A stretch of 64,000 bases of DNA from Pseudomonas sessilinigenes (GCF_003850565.1 NZ_CP027706.1:3224001-3288000); one strand, 5' to 3'. Numbered from the stretch's first letter, positions 1 to 8,621 are shown. Notes: generated by a model from the letters alone, not told the origin. Numbers and translations: made by a program.

Positions 1-1
1 T

Positions 2-469
2 GGCACACTGCTGCCGATCCTGTTGGGGCTGTACGGCCTGATGAACCTTGTCGGCAACAGCCTGGTGGGGCGTTTCGCCGATCGCTTCACCTTCGCCGTA
101 CTCAGCTCGGGATTGCTGGTGCTGGGCCTGGCCTTGCTGGCCTTCGCGCTCTGCGCCGAGCAGGCGCTGTTCAGTGTCGTGGCATTCCTGGTCATCGGCC
201 TGGTGGGCGTGCCCCTGAGCCCGGCCCTGATCGTGCGGGTCATGCGTACCGCCAATCCCGGACCCCTGGTCAACAGCGTGCATGTGTCGGTGATCAATGC
301 CGGCCTGGCGTTCATCGCCTGGGCTGGCGGGCTGGCGATCCAGGCGGGCCATGGGCTCAAGGCACCTTTGTGGATCGGTGCCGTGCTGGCGTTGCTGGCC
401 TTGCTGACGCTGTTGCCGCGCCGGGTCAGGGCTTCGTTGGCGCCAGCGCCACTTTGTGAGCCGGGTTGA
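2..469 (+). CDS. MFS transporter, C-terminal part (5' end outside window)
   Basis: The open frame runs in from the left edge, so only the last 155 or so residues are visible. They form about five hydrophobic helices separated by short basic loops, with the segment GRFADR (a variant of the MFS loop 8-9 signature) near the left end. This is the C-terminal half of a 12-helix inner-membrane transporter. The tail resembles the DHA1 drug/sugar-efflux branch, whose substrates cannot be read from the sequence. It converges on the lipoprotein gene with only 12 bp between the stops. Confidence 0.8.
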   Translation, partial: GTLLPILLGLYGLMNLVGNSLVGRFADRFTFAVLSSGLLVLGLALLAFALCAEQALFSVVAFLVIGLVGVPLSPALIVRVMRTANPGPLVNSVHVSVINAGLAFIAWAGGLAIQAGHGLKAPLWIGAVLALLALLTLLPRRVRASLAPAPLCEPG

Positions 470-481
470 TGGTGGTGTTGC

Positions 482-1177
482 TCAACCCGGTGGTAGCAGG
501 CGTATCGGGTCGACCGGCACGCCATTGGCGCGGATCTCGAAATACAACTGGGCGCGGTCGGTATCCTGGGACCCGGCTTCGGCGATTTTCTGGCCCTTGA
601 TCACCATCTGGCCTTCCTTGACCAGCAGTTTGCTGTTGTAGGCATAGGTACTGGTGTAGGACGGCCCGTGCTGGAGAATCATGAGGTTGCCGTAGCCGCG
701 CATGTAGCCGGCGAACGCCACCTTGCCGCCGAGGCTGGCGTGGATCGGCTGGCCCTCGGCGGTGGCGATGCGGATGCCCTGGTTGAGCTTGCCGGTAGGC
801 GAGAAGCGTCCGATCAGCACCCCGCGCAGCGGCCAGGTCCAGCCCTTGAGAGTGACCTTGGGCATCGGCGGGGCAGGCGGTGGGGCCTTGCTCCTGCTGG
901 TGCTGGTTCGTGTCTTGCTGCTGGCCACCCGGGTCGTTCTGGGGGCGCCACCGCCCACCTTCAAAACCTGGCCGACTTCCACGGTATAGGGCGCCTTGAG
1001 ACCGTTGAGCCGCGCCACTTCCTTCCAGTTCGTGCCGTTGCGGCTGGCGATGGAATACAGGGTATCGCCGCGCTGGACGCGATACTCGCCAGCCTTGAGG
1101 GGCCCGGAGTTGGAGGGCTTGGAACTGCACGCCGACAGAGTCAGGAGCAGGGCAATGAATACGAATCTTGCGAACAC
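482..1177 (-). CDS. LysM-LytM (M23-like) lipoprotein, catalytically degenerate
   Basis: 231 aa. The N-terminus is a lipoprotein signal (LTLSAC box, Cys17), then a LysM domain at about residues 32-75 (YRVQRGDTLYSIASRNG), a basic Ser/Thr/Pro linker, and a LytM/peptidase M23 fold at about 125-228. The M23 zinc ligands are missing: the usual HxxxD site reads NQGIRI, the HxH site reads QLYFE, and the YAH position reads TYAYN. That pattern is seen in NlpD/EnvC-type activators of septal N-acetylmuramoyl amidases, so an envelope-anchored regulator of cell-wall cleavage is more likely than a hydrolase. The GTG start is fixed by an in-frame TAA two codons upstream. Confidence 0.85.
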   Translation of the reverse strand: MFARFVFIALLLTLSACSSKPSNSGPLKAGEYRVQRGDTLYSIASRNGTNWKEVARLNGLKAPYTVEVGQVLKVGGGAPRTTRVASSKTRTSTSRSKAPPPAPPMPKVTLKGWTWPLRGVLIGRFSPTGKLNQGIRIATAEGQPIHASLGGKVAFAGYMRGYGNLMILQHGPSYTSTYAYNSKLLVKEGQMVIKGQKIAEAGSQDTDRAQLYFEIRANGVPVDPIRLLPPG

Positions 1178-1515
1178 ACGTTATCCATTCTGTCTTGATA
1201 GGAGCGGGGGCCGGAGTGCGGCCAGCGCCGGAATCGGCTTGTCGCTCAGCGAGGTCGGCCACTATACCTGTTTGCCGATCGACCGGCGCGTAGTAGACCA
1301 CGGCGACTGACAGGGAACTCCCCCCTGGCCGAGAAAAAAACGCTACGTACGTAGAAGAGGGGACGTATGTGCAATGAAACCAAGCATGGCGCGTAACAGG
1401 CGGAACATTGTGCCTGTCAGCGCCGGGCTATTGGCAGGTGCAGGCTGGTGGCCTGGATTCTGGAGTCTGGAATCTGCAGCGGGCGCGACGGCATTGCGCG
1501 GCGCCCGCCAGCCAC
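1178..1515. other. Intergenic region upstream of the LytM lipoprotein
   Basis: About 340 bp between the 3' end of rlhA and the GTG start of the lipoprotein gene. No plausible gene is seen. It holds a perfect 12-bp palindrome, CTACGTACGTAG (1343-1354), of unknown role, just after an A-run. The lipoprotein promoter must lie here, but I cannot pick a convincing -35/-10 pair. Confidence 0.5.
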
Positions 1516-3516
1516 TCAATGCGGTGCGCGGTGAATGGTCTTGAGCAGGTCTTCGGGGCTGATATGGCCCACCACCGAGTCTGCACTGCTGCCGGGCAGC
1601 GGCAAGTCGAGGATATGGCCCTTGATCTTGCCCACCACGTGCATTTCGCAAGGCTTGCAGTCGAACTTCAGGGTCAGCACCTCGTCACCGTGCACCAGCT
1701 GCATCGGGGCCACCTTGGTACGTACGCCGGTCACGCCCTTGGCCTGCTTGGGGCACAGGTTGAAGGAGAAGCGCAGGCAATGCTTGGTGATCATCACCGG
1801 CACTTCGCCGTGTTCCTCGTGGGCCTCGAAGGCGGCGTCGATCAACTGCACGCCATGGCGATGGTAGAAGTCCCGGGCCTTCTGGTTGTAGACGTTGGCC
1901 AGGAACGACAGGTGCGATTCGGGGTAGACCGGCGGCGGGTTGCTTTCGGCTTTGCGCGAGCCCCGTGGATGGGCGGCGATCCGTGCGGCGTCCAGGGCTT
2001 CGATGGCTTCCCGGCGCAGGGCCTTGAGCTGGGAGTTGGGGATGAAGTAGGCCTGGGGGGCGTCCAGCTTGACGTCGGTGGCGTGGTAGCAGGTAGTGCC
2101 CAGCTGGCCCAACAGGTCGCGCAATTGCTCCAGGGCCTGCTCCGGCTTGTTGGCCACGCCAAAGGGGCCGTCCAGGGCGACGCTGATGCCGATGCCTTCT
2201 TCACTGGTGGCGCTCAGCTCCAGGCGCTCCTCGCGCAGCCGGGCCTGCCAGGCCAGGCCGATGCGGCGTTCGGCGGAGGTACGGGTCAGGGCCTGCTGCC
2301 AGTTGTGGTCCAGGTTGCGGCTCAGCGGATGGTTGGGGCGCAGGCGATGCAGGCCCTCGGGCATTTCGTTGGGCTCGACGCGATAGCGATAGCGCTTTTC
2401 ACCGTCTTCCTCGAACTCGCCGCGGGCTTCGGCGATGTTGGCGCGAAAGCCCACCACCTCGCGCTTGACCAGCAAGTTGAGGCCGTCGCCGTTGGACAAT
2501 GGCTCGAAGGTCACCACCTCTAGGTCGCGCTTGCCGACCTTTTCCACCACGCCCACCGGCAATCCGGTGAAGGTTGGTGAGTCGAACGCGCCGATGTCGA
2601 TCTTGCGCTCGCTGACGAAGTAGTCGGTGCTGCCACGGTGGAAGGTCTTGTCCGGGTCGGGAACGAAGAAGTGCGCGGTGCGGCCGCTGGACGCGCGAGC
2701 CAGGTCCGGGCGGTCTTCCAGTACGTCGTCCAGGCGCTGGCGGTAGTAGGCGGTGATGTTCTTCACATACCCCATGTCCTTATAGCGACCCTCGATCTTG
2801 AACGAGCGCACCCCGGCTTCGACCAGGGCGCGGATGTTGGCGCTCTGGTTGTTGTCCTTCATCGACAGCAGGTGCTTTTCGTAGGCGATCACGCCACCGT
2901 GCTCATCCTTCAGGGTGTAGGGCAGGCGGCAGGCCTGGGAGCAGTCGCCGCGGTTGGCGCTGCGACCGGTCTGGGCATGGGAAATGTTGCACTGGCCGGA
3001 GAAGGCCACGCACAGGGCGCCGTGGATGAAGAATTCGATGGCCGCGTCGGTCTCGGCGGCGATGGCGCTGATTTCCTTGAGGTTCAGCTCACGAGCCAGT
3101 ACCAGCTGGGAGAAGCCGGCCTGGTCGAGGAACTTGGCCCGCTCCAGGGTGCGAATATCGGTCTGGGTGCTGGCGTGCAGTTCGATGGGCGGAATGTCCA
3201 GCTCCATCACCCCCAGGTCCTGGACGATCAGCGCATCGACACCGGCGTCGTACAACTGATGGATCAGTTTGCGCGCCGGCTCCAACTCATTGTCGTGGAG
3301 GATGGTGTTGAGGGTGGTGAATACCCGGGCGTGATAGCGACGGGCGAATTCCACCAGCTGGGCGATATCGCTCACCTCGTTACTGGCGTTGTGGCGGGCG
3401 CCGAAGCTCGGGCCACCGATGTACACCGCGTCGGCGCCATGCAGGATGGCTTCGCGGGCGATGCCGACATCGCGGGCAGGGCTGAGCAGTTCGAGGTGAT
3501 GTTTGGGCAAGGACAT
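1516..3516 (-). CDS. rlhA: 23S rRNA 5-hydroxycytidine synthase, U32 peptidase-like family
   Basis: 666 aa, close to the roughly 650 aa of E. coli RlhA (YdcP) and much longer than TrhP/YegQ (about 450 aa). The N-terminus HLELLSPARD and the stretches AVYIGGPSFGARHNASN and IELHASTQTDIRT agree with RlhA as I remember it. The cysteine-rich centre (near residues 165-195: CVAFSGQC, then GDCSQACRLPY) would hold the Fe-S cluster of the U32 family. RlhA hydroxylates a cytidine of 23S rRNA (C2501 in E. coli) using prephenate-derived chemistry. The extra C-terminal part beyond the U32 core is present. The gene is monocistronic in appearance, read leftward, with A/T-rich DNA just upstream of its ATG. Confidence 0.9.
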   Translation of the reverse strand: MSLPKHHLELLSPARDVGIAREAILHGADAVYIGGPSFGARHNASNEVSDIAQLVEFARRYHARVFTTLNTILHDNELEPARKLIHQLYDAGVDALIVQDLGVMELDIPPIELHASTQTDIRTLERAKFLDQAGFSQLVLARELNLKEISAIAAETDAAIEFFIHGALCVAFSGQCNISHAQTGRSANRGDCSQACRLPYTLKDEHGGVIAYEKHLLSMKDNNQSANIRALVEAGVRSFKIEGRYKDMGYVKNITAYYRQRLDDVLEDRPDLARASSGRTAHFFVPDPDKTFHRGSTDYFVSERKIDIGAFDSPTFTGLPVGVVEKVGKRDLEVVTFEPLSNGDGLNLLVKREVVGFRANIAEARGEFEEDGEKRYRYRVEPNEMPEGLHRLRPNHPLSRNLDHNWQQALTRTSAERRIGLAWQARLREERLELSATSEEGIGISVALDGPFGVANKPEQALEQLRDLLGQLGTTCYHATDVKLDAPQAYFIPNSQLKALRREAIEALDAARIAAHPRGSRKAESNPPPVYPESHLSFLANVYNQKARDFYHRHGVQLIDAAFEAHEEHGEVPVMITKHCLRFSFNLCPKQAKGVTGVRTKVAPMQLVHGDEVLTLKFDCKPCEMHVVGKIKGHILDLPLPGSSADSVVGHISPEDLLKTIHRAPH

Positions 3517-3629
3517 GTTTTTTTAATCAGGCTTATCAGGGTCAAGGCGCGCATTGTAGCGGCGAAATGCTTGCCCGGCACCCGTGTGCTGCCCGGTGGC
3601 GGCTGCGCACTGGGCGCAGCCGCTTGGCA

Positions 3630-4010
3630 TCAGGCCTTGGCGGCCATCGCGGTGACTTCCACGCGCATTCCCGGCACTGCCAGCGCCGCTACGCCAACGG
3701 CCGCGCGAACTGGCCAGGGCTTGGCGAAGAAACGCTGGTAGACCTCGTTGAAGGCTGCGCGATCGGCCATGTCGGTGAGGTAGATGGTCAGGTGCAGGAC
3801 CCGGTCCATGGAGCTGCCGGCGCGCTCCAGCGCGACCTTCAGCGCTTGCAGGGTGCACTCGCTTTGCAGGGTGATGTCGCCCAGTTCCAGGCTGCCGTCG
3901 GCATGGGTCGGGATCTGGGTGGAGACCAGCAGGCCGCCGAAGCCTGCGACGTCGGAGGAAATGGAGTCGGCGTCCGGATCGGGCAGGAAGGAAATATCTT
4001 GGTTTGCCAT
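3630..4010 (-). CDS. RidA family protein (YjgF/YER057c/UK114)
   Basis: 126 aa starting MANQDISFLPDP. I place the start at the ATG at 4010, preceded by AAGAGAG; the open frame extends upstream without family similarity. The C-terminal signature (TIYLTDMADRAAFNEVYQRF, then RAAVGVAALAVPGMRVEVTA) is typical of RidA-like proteins, including the conserved Arg that binds the 2-iminoacid carboxylate. RidA enzymes hydrolyse reactive enamine/imine intermediates from PLP enzymes and some amine oxidations. It sits downstream of the LysR gene on the same strand and beside an amidohydrolase-symporter pair, so it may deal with an amino-acid-derived intermediate of that pathway. Confidence 0.85.
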   Translation of the reverse strand: MANQDISFLPDPDADSISSDVAGFGGLLVSTQIPTHADGSLELGDITLQSECTLQALKVALERAGSSMDRVLHLTIYLTDMADRAAFNEVYQRFFAKPWPVRAAVGVAALAVPGMRVEVTAMAAKA

Positions 4011-4102
4011 GGGGCTCTCTTGTTCGAGGGGGTTACAAGGGCAGGGCCGTTCGGGGCGGTCGCTGCGCAAGGTTTGCATCATGCCATCCGTGGCCCGGCG
4101 GT

Positions 4103-5053
4103 TCAAAACTGCAGGCTGAGCATCCTGGCCAACTGCCGTTGCGCCTCTCTGTGGGAGCGATTGCAGGCCTTCAACGTGTCCTGCAGGCACTGGACGAAAC
4201 ACTGGGCGGCCGAATCCAGGGGCTGGTCACGCAGGTGGATCACGCTGGCTTCGCTCTCCTCGAGGGGTTGCTCGAGGGTCAACGCCCGGACCCTGCCCTG
4301 CAGCGGAGGACAGAGCATCATGGGTTCGGGGGAGTAGCCGAGCATCCCGGCATCGGTGATCAGGCTGCTGAGCATGGCACTGGACTGGGCACAGACGATG
4401 CGCCCGGGGTCTATGTGCAAGCCGTGGCGTTCGAATAACTGGTGCATGAGTGGCGCTTGGCTGGACTGGCTGAAGTTGATCACCCAGTCATCCTCCAGCA
4501 ACTCGGCCAGCGAGCGCGCCGAGCATCGTGGGTGCTCGTGCACCGCCAGGACCTTCATCCGGTAGCGTGCCAGGGGCATGTGCACGAACTCCTGGGGGGG
4601 CAAGGGGGCGGCTGGCCCCAGGGCCAAGTGCATCAAGCCATTGCGCAGCAGCGGCAGACTGACGGCCAGCAGGCCTTCATAGACCTCCAGCTGGACCTTG
4701 GGCAGCGCCTGGCGAAAGGCCTGGACTGTGCTGGCGAGTACGGTCTGGCCCAGCCAGGGGGTCACCCCTACGCACAGTCGCGAGGGCGTTTCTCCTCGTA
4801 GGCTGGCCAAGTCGGCCTGGGCTTTTTGCAGCTGGCTGGCGATCTGCGTGGCGTGTGGCAGCAGGATCTTACCGGCCGGGGTCAAGCGGGCCCCACCGGT
4901 ATGGCGGACCAACAGGGCCAAGCCCTGTTCTTCTTCCAGTTCCCGCAGGGCTCGGGTCACTGCCGCCTGGGACACCCCCAGGCGGCGGGCAGCGGCGCGG
5001 ATTCCGCCGCCCTCGGCAACGGCCACCAAGGCCTGCAACTGATGGAGTTTCAC
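4103..5053 (-). CDS. LysR family transcriptional regulator
   Basis: 316 aa from a GTG at 5053 preceded by CAGGAG at proper spacing; the longer ATG reading at 5113 would add 20 residues without family similarity and eat into the divergent promoter. The N-terminal winged helix-turn-helix is clear (LHQLQALVAVAEGGGIRAAA, then LGVSQAAVTRALRELEEEQG), followed by a LysR substrate-binding domain at about residues 90-295. It is transcribed divergently from the M20 amidohydrolase and MHS symporter genes and most likely controls them in response to a pathway metabolite. Confidence 0.88.
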   Translation of the reverse strand: MKLHQLQALVAVAEGGGIRAAARRLGVSQAAVTRALRELEEEQGLALLVRHTGGARLTPAGKILLPHATQIASQLQKAQADLASLRGETPSRLCVGVTPWLGQTVLASTVQAFRQALPKVQLEVYEGLLAVSLPLLRNGLMHLALGPAAPLPPQEFVHMPLARYRMKVLAVHEHPRCSARSLAELLEDDWVINFSQSSQAPLMHQLFERHGLHIDPGRIVCAQSSAMLSSLITDAGMLGYSPEPMMLCPPLQGRVRALTLEQPLEESEASVIHLRDQPLDSAAQCFVQCLQDTLKACNRSHREAQRQLARMLSLQF

Positions 5054-5075
5054 TGGGGGCTCCTGAATACCAACG

Positions 5076-5089
5076 GTTGTCACGACAAC
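5076..5089. promoter_or_regulatory. Candidate LysR-type operator in the divergent promoter
   Basis: The inverted repeat GTTGTC-AC-GACAAC lies 23 bp upstream of the LysR GTG and about 104 bp upstream of the amidohydrolase ATG. Dyads of this size in a LysR-target intergenic space usually mark the recognition site. The assignment is by position and symmetry only. Confidence 0.45.
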
Positions 5090-5192
5090 GTTTTTGCGGC
5101 TTATGCCTGGCATTTTCCGGCGCTAGGTTAGGTCAATGGACCGGGGTCGGTCCATGCGCTGCACGTCACATAGACCTTCAGGACACGACACC

Positions 5193-6368
5193 ATGCATGA
5201 AACCCGGATAAGTCCCGGAATCGCTGAAATCACTCCGGCAATGATCGAGTTGCGACGGGCGCTGCATGCCCAGCCGGAGCTGGGATATGAAGAGTTCCTT
5301 ACCCGTGAGCGGGTGGTCGAGCTTCTACGCAAGTGGGGCTACGAGGTCCATCTGGAACTGGCCGAGACTGCCGTAGTGGCTAGCTTGCACAATGGCCATG
5401 GCCCTAGCCTGGGGCTGCGGGCAGAGCTCGATGCGTTGCCGATAACCGAGCAGGGCGAACATCCATGGCGCAGCCGCACACCCGGCAAGATGCATGCCTG
5501 CGGGCATGATGGGCACATCGCGATGCTCCTGGCCGCTGCTTGTGAGCTGGCTCGCAATCGCTGCTGGCGCGGCACCCTGCATCTGTTCTTCCAACCGGCA
5601 GAGGAAGGACATGGAGGCTCTGGCGCCAAGCGCATGCTGGAGGAGAACGTCTTCGAGCTGTTTCCCTGCGATGGGATTTTCGCGCTGCACAATTCGCCAG
5701 GCATGCCGGTTGGCCGGTTCGGGGTGTTGGCCGGTCCATGCATGGCGTCTACCGACAACATCGTCATTCTCATCGAAGGTGTTGGCGGTCATGGTGCCAT
5801 GCCGCACAAGAGCGTGGACCCGGTGGTGATCGGTTCCTCACTGGTCATGGCCCTGCAAAGCCTGGTGTCGCGCAATGTACCGCCCAGTGACATGGCCATC
5901 GTGACCGTTGGTGCATTCCTGGCGGGCGATGCCGCCAACGTCATCCCCCAGCAGGCCGAGTTGCGCCTGAGCGTGCGGGCCTTGCGACCTGAGGTCCGGC
6001 AGATGCTCCGGGCGCGAATCCAGAGCCTGGCCGAACTGCACGCCGGCAGCTTCGGCGCCAAGGCCCGGGTGATCTTCGGTGAGGGGTATCCGGTCCTGGT
6101 CAACGACCAGCAGGCCAGTTCGCTGGCCGCCGGGGTGATTCGCGACTGGCTTGGCGAAAACGCATTGGTGCAGGGCCTGCAACCGATTTGTGCCAGCGAT
6201 GACTTTGCCTACTGGCTGGAGCGTGTGCCCGGCTGCTACCTGTTGATCGGCAATGGCGACGGCGCGGGCAGTTGCGAAGTGCATCACCCGGAATATGACT
6301 TCAACGATCAAATCTTGCCCCTGGGCGCCAGCTTCTGGGTACGCCTGGCCGAGCGTTTTCTGGCCTGA
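5193..6368 (+). CDS. M20 family amidohydrolase (hippurate/N-acyl-amino-acid hydrolase-like)
   Basis: 391 aa from the ATG at 5193 (TCAGGACACGACACC upstream). The fold is the M20D/HipO type. ELRRALHAQPELGYEEF opens the catalytic domain, HACGHDGHIAML carries metal-binding Cys/His, PAEEGHGGSGAKRM carries the catalytic Glu pair, and a dimerisation lid (GVGGHGAMPHKSVDPV) is inserted at about residues 185-300. ASDDFAYW and the terminal VHHPEYDFND hold the last metal ligands. Relatives hydrolyse N-acyl or N-aromatic-acyl amino acids to amino acid plus carboxylate; the precise substrate is unknown. It forms a likely operon with the symporter, 25 bp downstream. Confidence 0.88.
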   Translation: MHETRISPGIAEITPAMIELRRALHAQPELGYEEFLTRERVVELLRKWGYEVHLELAETAVVASLHNGHGPSLGLRAELDALPITEQGEHPWRSRTPGKMHACGHDGHIAMLLAAACELARNRCWRGTLHLFFQPAEEGHGGSGAKRMLEENVFELFPCDGIFALHNSPGMPVGRFGVLAGPCMASTDNIVILIEGVGGHGAMPHKSVDPVVIGSSLVMALQSLVSRNVPPSDMAIVTVGAFLAGDAANVIPQQAELRLSVRALRPEVRQMLRARIQSLAELHAGSFGAKARVIFGEGYPVLVNDQQASSLAAGVIRDWLGENALVQGLQPICASDDFAYWLERVPGCYLLIGNGDGAGSCEVHHPEYDFNDQILPLGASFWVRLAERFLA

Positions 6369-6393
6369 ATCGAACGCCTGAGAGGAACCGTTG

Positions 6394-7716
6394 ATGACAA
6401 CAACAAAAACAACGACCACGACCCTGCTCGATGCGGCAACTGAGTCGCCCCGGCCCAAGCATTACCGGGCGATTGCCGCGATCTGCCTGGGCAATGCCCT
6501 GGAGTTCTACGACTTCCTGGTCTACAGCATGCTGGCAACGCTGATGGCCCGGTTGTTCTTTCCCTTTGGCGATCACACGCTGATTCCCCTGATGCTGTCG
6601 CTGGCGGTGTTTGGCACCGGCTTCGTCATGCGTCCGCTAGGCGGTTTGCTGATCGGCCTGTATGCCGACCGTGTGGGGCGCAAGGCGGCGTTGCGCCTGA
6701 CCTTGTGGTTGATGGCGAGCGGCTCGCTGTTGTTCACCCTGGCCCCTACCTACGCCCAGGCCGGGCTGCTTGGGCCGGCGGTGATCATCCTGGCACGTCT
6801 GGTCCAGGGGTTTGCTGTAGGCGGGCAGATTGGTAGCTCCACGACGATGCTGATGGAGTATGCGGATAAGGATTCCCGGGGCTACTACTGCAGTTGGCAG
6901 ACGTTCAGCCAAAGCCTGGGCATCGCCTTCGGCGGGGTGCTGGTGATGAGCCTGAGCAGTCTGTTGAGCGCCGAGGCCATGGATAGCTGGGGCTGGCGAC
7001 TGGTATTCGCCGTCGGCATCCTGGCGATTCCCATCAGCGAGTACATCCGCCACCGGCTGCCGGAGACCGAGGTGCACCGCAAATTGGTACGCCAGGAGCC
7101 GGAGGGCGAACGCCAACTCAAGCTGCTGTTGCGCCACCCGAGGCAGATAGTGGCCGGAGTGCTGCTCGTGACCGGTGCCACCGTGCCTATCTATACCATT
7201 CAGTTCTACCTGGCGAACCATGCGATCAGTGTCTTGCACATGCCCCTGGCTGTGGCGACCTGGGCGGCTATCTTCGCTTGCCTGCCACCGTTGCTGCTGT
7301 CCGCCCATGCGGGGCGGTTGAGTGACCGCATCGGGCGACGCAAGTCGATCTTCTGGCCACTGCCCATCCTTCTGGTTGCCATCTACCCGGCGTTCCTGTT
7401 GGTCAATCTGTATCCGAATATCCTGATGCTGCTGGCGATCGTGACAGTGCTGAGCATCCCCTTGACCTACACCATCGTCCCTAACATGGCGCTCTTGCCT
7501 GAATTGTTTCCGGCCCGGATCAGGGTCAGTGGAATGTCCATCGCCTACTGCATCGGCGTGGCGGTCTTCGGAGGGTTCACCCAGTTGTTCGCTGCCGCAC
7601 TGGTCAGCCTCACTGGCAGTCCGAATGCCCCGGCCTGGTACATGTTCGCGGCTATCGTACTGTCCCTGGCGGGGTTGAAGTTGGCACCCGAAACAGCTGG
7701 CAGGGAGTTGGATTGA
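6394..7716 (+). CDS. MFS metabolite:H+ symporter (MHS family)
   Basis: 440 aa, 12 predicted membrane helices. The ATG at 6394 is preceded by AGAGGAA; a TTG directly in front is not needed. LGNALEFYDFLVYS in helix 1 and the loop 2-3 signature GLYADRVGRKAAL are typical of the MHS subfamily (citrate, shikimate, proline/betaine and dicarboxylate symporters), with the second-half repeat GRLSDRIGRRKS. A Thr-rich N-terminal tail precedes helix 1. The gene follows the M20 amidohydrolase closely, so it probably imports that enzyme's substrate. Confidence 0.87.
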   Translation: MTTTKTTTTTLLDAATESPRPKHYRAIAAICLGNALEFYDFLVYSMLATLMARLFFPFGDHTLIPLMLSLAVFGTGFVMRPLGGLLIGLYADRVGRKAALRLTLWLMASGSLLFTLAPTYAQAGLLGPAVIILARLVQGFAVGGQIGSSTTMLMEYADKDSRGYYCSWQTFSQSLGIAFGGVLVMSLSSLLSAEAMDSWGWRLVFAVGILAIPISEYIRHRLPETEVHRKLVRQEPEGERQLKLLLRHPRQIVAGVLLVTGATVPIYTIQFYLANHAISVLHMPLAVATWAAIFACLPPLLLSAHAGRLSDRIGRRKSIFWPLPILLVAIYPAFLLVNLYPNILMLLAIVTVLSIPLTYTIVPNMALLPELFPARIRVSGMSIAYCIGVAVFGGFTQLFAAALVSLTGSPNAPAWYMFAAIVLSLAGLKLAPETAGRELD

Positions 7717-7767
7717 CAGGAAAAGAAGCAGGACTGCGCCGGCATCTAAGGTTACAAATGGATCAAT

Positions 7768-7785
7768 TGAGTCAATATTGACTCA
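7768..7785. promoter_or_regulatory. 18-bp perfect palindromic operator, TetR-paralogue network site 1
   Basis: TGAGTCAATATTGACTCA is a perfect 18-bp palindrome. It overlaps the -35 hexamer TTGACT (7778-7783) of a promoter-like sequence. Related sites occur at 42621-42638 (15 of 18 identical) and 52659-52676 (13 of 18), each beside a paralogue of the TetR gene at 8055-8621. The shared sequence and shared overlap with a -35 box argue for a common TetR-family operator. Confidence 0.7.
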
Positions 7786-7806
7786 TTGGCGGCTGCGAAG
7801 TATCTT
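7778..7806 (+). promoter_or_regulatory. Sigma-70 promoter driving a candidate small RNA
   Basis: TTGACT (7778-7783), a 17-bp spacer and TATCTT (7801-7806) make a near-consensus sigma-70 promoter, predicting a start near 7813. The -35 lies inside the palindrome at 7768-7785. The same TTGACT plus 17-bp layout is found in front of the RND operon at 42631-42659. Confidence 0.6.
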
Positions 7807-7812
7807 GTCGCC

Positions 7813-8015
7813 AGTTCGGACTTTTCCGGATATTTCATCGGTAATCCGTGTGCAGGGACGGCGCTGACACCCTCCCAAGCCCAAACAGCACGAAGTGCCC
7901 TGGCCGCGTTGCTCTGCCATAGGTCAAGGCACGGATGGATGTGCCGGTCCAGCTCCTTTGGTTGGCCGCAACCAGCCAATTTGCCCCGTCGGCCTTCGGA
8001 CCGCGGGGCTTTTTT
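7813..8015 (+). ncRNA. Candidate small RNA (about 200 nt), operator-controlled
   Basis: This 338-bp gene-free stretch (7717-8054) has its own promoter (7778-7806) and ends in a strong intrinsic terminator (7983-8015). Reading frames in between overlap the terminator or antisense TetR codons and lack a convincing start. The most economical reading is a noncoding transcript of about 200 nt. I do not recognise it as a named Pseudomonas sRNA. The alternatives are a long 3' untranslated region of the symporter operon, or a decayed gene that kept its promoter. Confidence 0.4.
7983..8015 (+). terminator. Intrinsic terminator
   Basis: GCCCCG...CGGGGC stem with an inner CGG/CCG extension and a stable TTCG loop (7983-8009), followed by six T (8010-8015). 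It terminates plus-strand transcription before it runs into the convergent TetR gene. Confidence 0.8.
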
Positions 8016-8054
8016 GTGTGCCGGCAATGCACTGGAATGGGGGAGGACAGCCCG

Positions 8055-8621
8055 TCAGGCAGGCTTGGTGGTGGCAATGGCGCCATGGAGGAACATCTGT
8101 TCCACCACATTGGCCGAATTGGCGCTGGCCGCGCGGCCACGGCGCTCGGCATCGACAATGCCGAAGATCAGGGTGAGGAACAACTCGGTGAAGACCTGGG
8201 CGGTGATATCGATGCGGAACACTCCTAACTGCTGGCCTCGCAGGAAGAACGCATCCAGGGCATCGGTATAGAACTGCCAGCGTTCGTCTTCGCCGTCGTT
8301 GAGCATGGTGTCGGGGCGGTACTGGAACAGCAGGAACACCAGCATTTCGCGATGGGCCAGGTGCTCGCTGACCAACGAGCGCAGGGCGGCTACGGGCTCG
8401 TCATGTTGCAGGTCGGTGCTATCGATGATGCGATTGAGTACGCCTTGGCCGTGGTCTTCCATCATCTGCAGCAGCTTGTCGCGCGTGCCGCAGAAGCGGT
8501 GCAGGGTGGCCTTGCTCACTCCGGCGAGTTCCGCCAGCTCCTTGAGGGTCGCCCGCGGACGGTCGACGATGGCCTGGGCCAGCGCCTTGATGAGTCGTTC
8601 GTCTTGAGGGGTCAAGAGCAT
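8055..8621 (-). CDS. TetR family regulator, paralogue 1 of 3
   Basis: 188 aa. The N-terminal TetR helix-turn-helix covers about residues 20-60 (RATLKELAELAGVSKATLHRFCGTRDKLL). The ligand domain contains LDAFFLRGQQLGVFRIDITAQVFTELFLTL and ends in VDAERRGRAASANSAN. These stretches are nearly identical in the TetR proteins at 41967-42530 and 52018-52587, so the three are paralogues. No copy of the shared operator is seen 5' of this gene; instead the best copy lies beyond its 3' end (7768-7785). A separate small dyad, TGCAC-N5-GTGCA (8648-8662), lies upstream. Confidence 0.9.
   Translation of the reverse strand: MLLTPQDERLIKALAQAIVDRPRATLKELAELAGVSKATLHRFCGTRDKLLQMMEDHGQGVLNRIIDSTDLQHDEPVAALRSLVSEHLAHREMLVFLLFQYRPDTMLNDGEDERWQFYTDALDAFFLRGQQLGVFRIDITAQVFTELFLTLIFGIVDAERRGRAASANSANVVEQMFLHGAIATTKPA

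Noticed and set aside
1408..3741. Two long plus-strand frames opposite rlhA (371 and 367 codons)
   Set aside because: Shadows of the strongly conserved rlhA gene.
7786..8271. Plus-strand frame of 161 codons over the sRNA candidate
   Set aside because: Its non-ATG start lies within the promoter spacer, it runs through the terminator hairpin and then antisense to the TetR gene.
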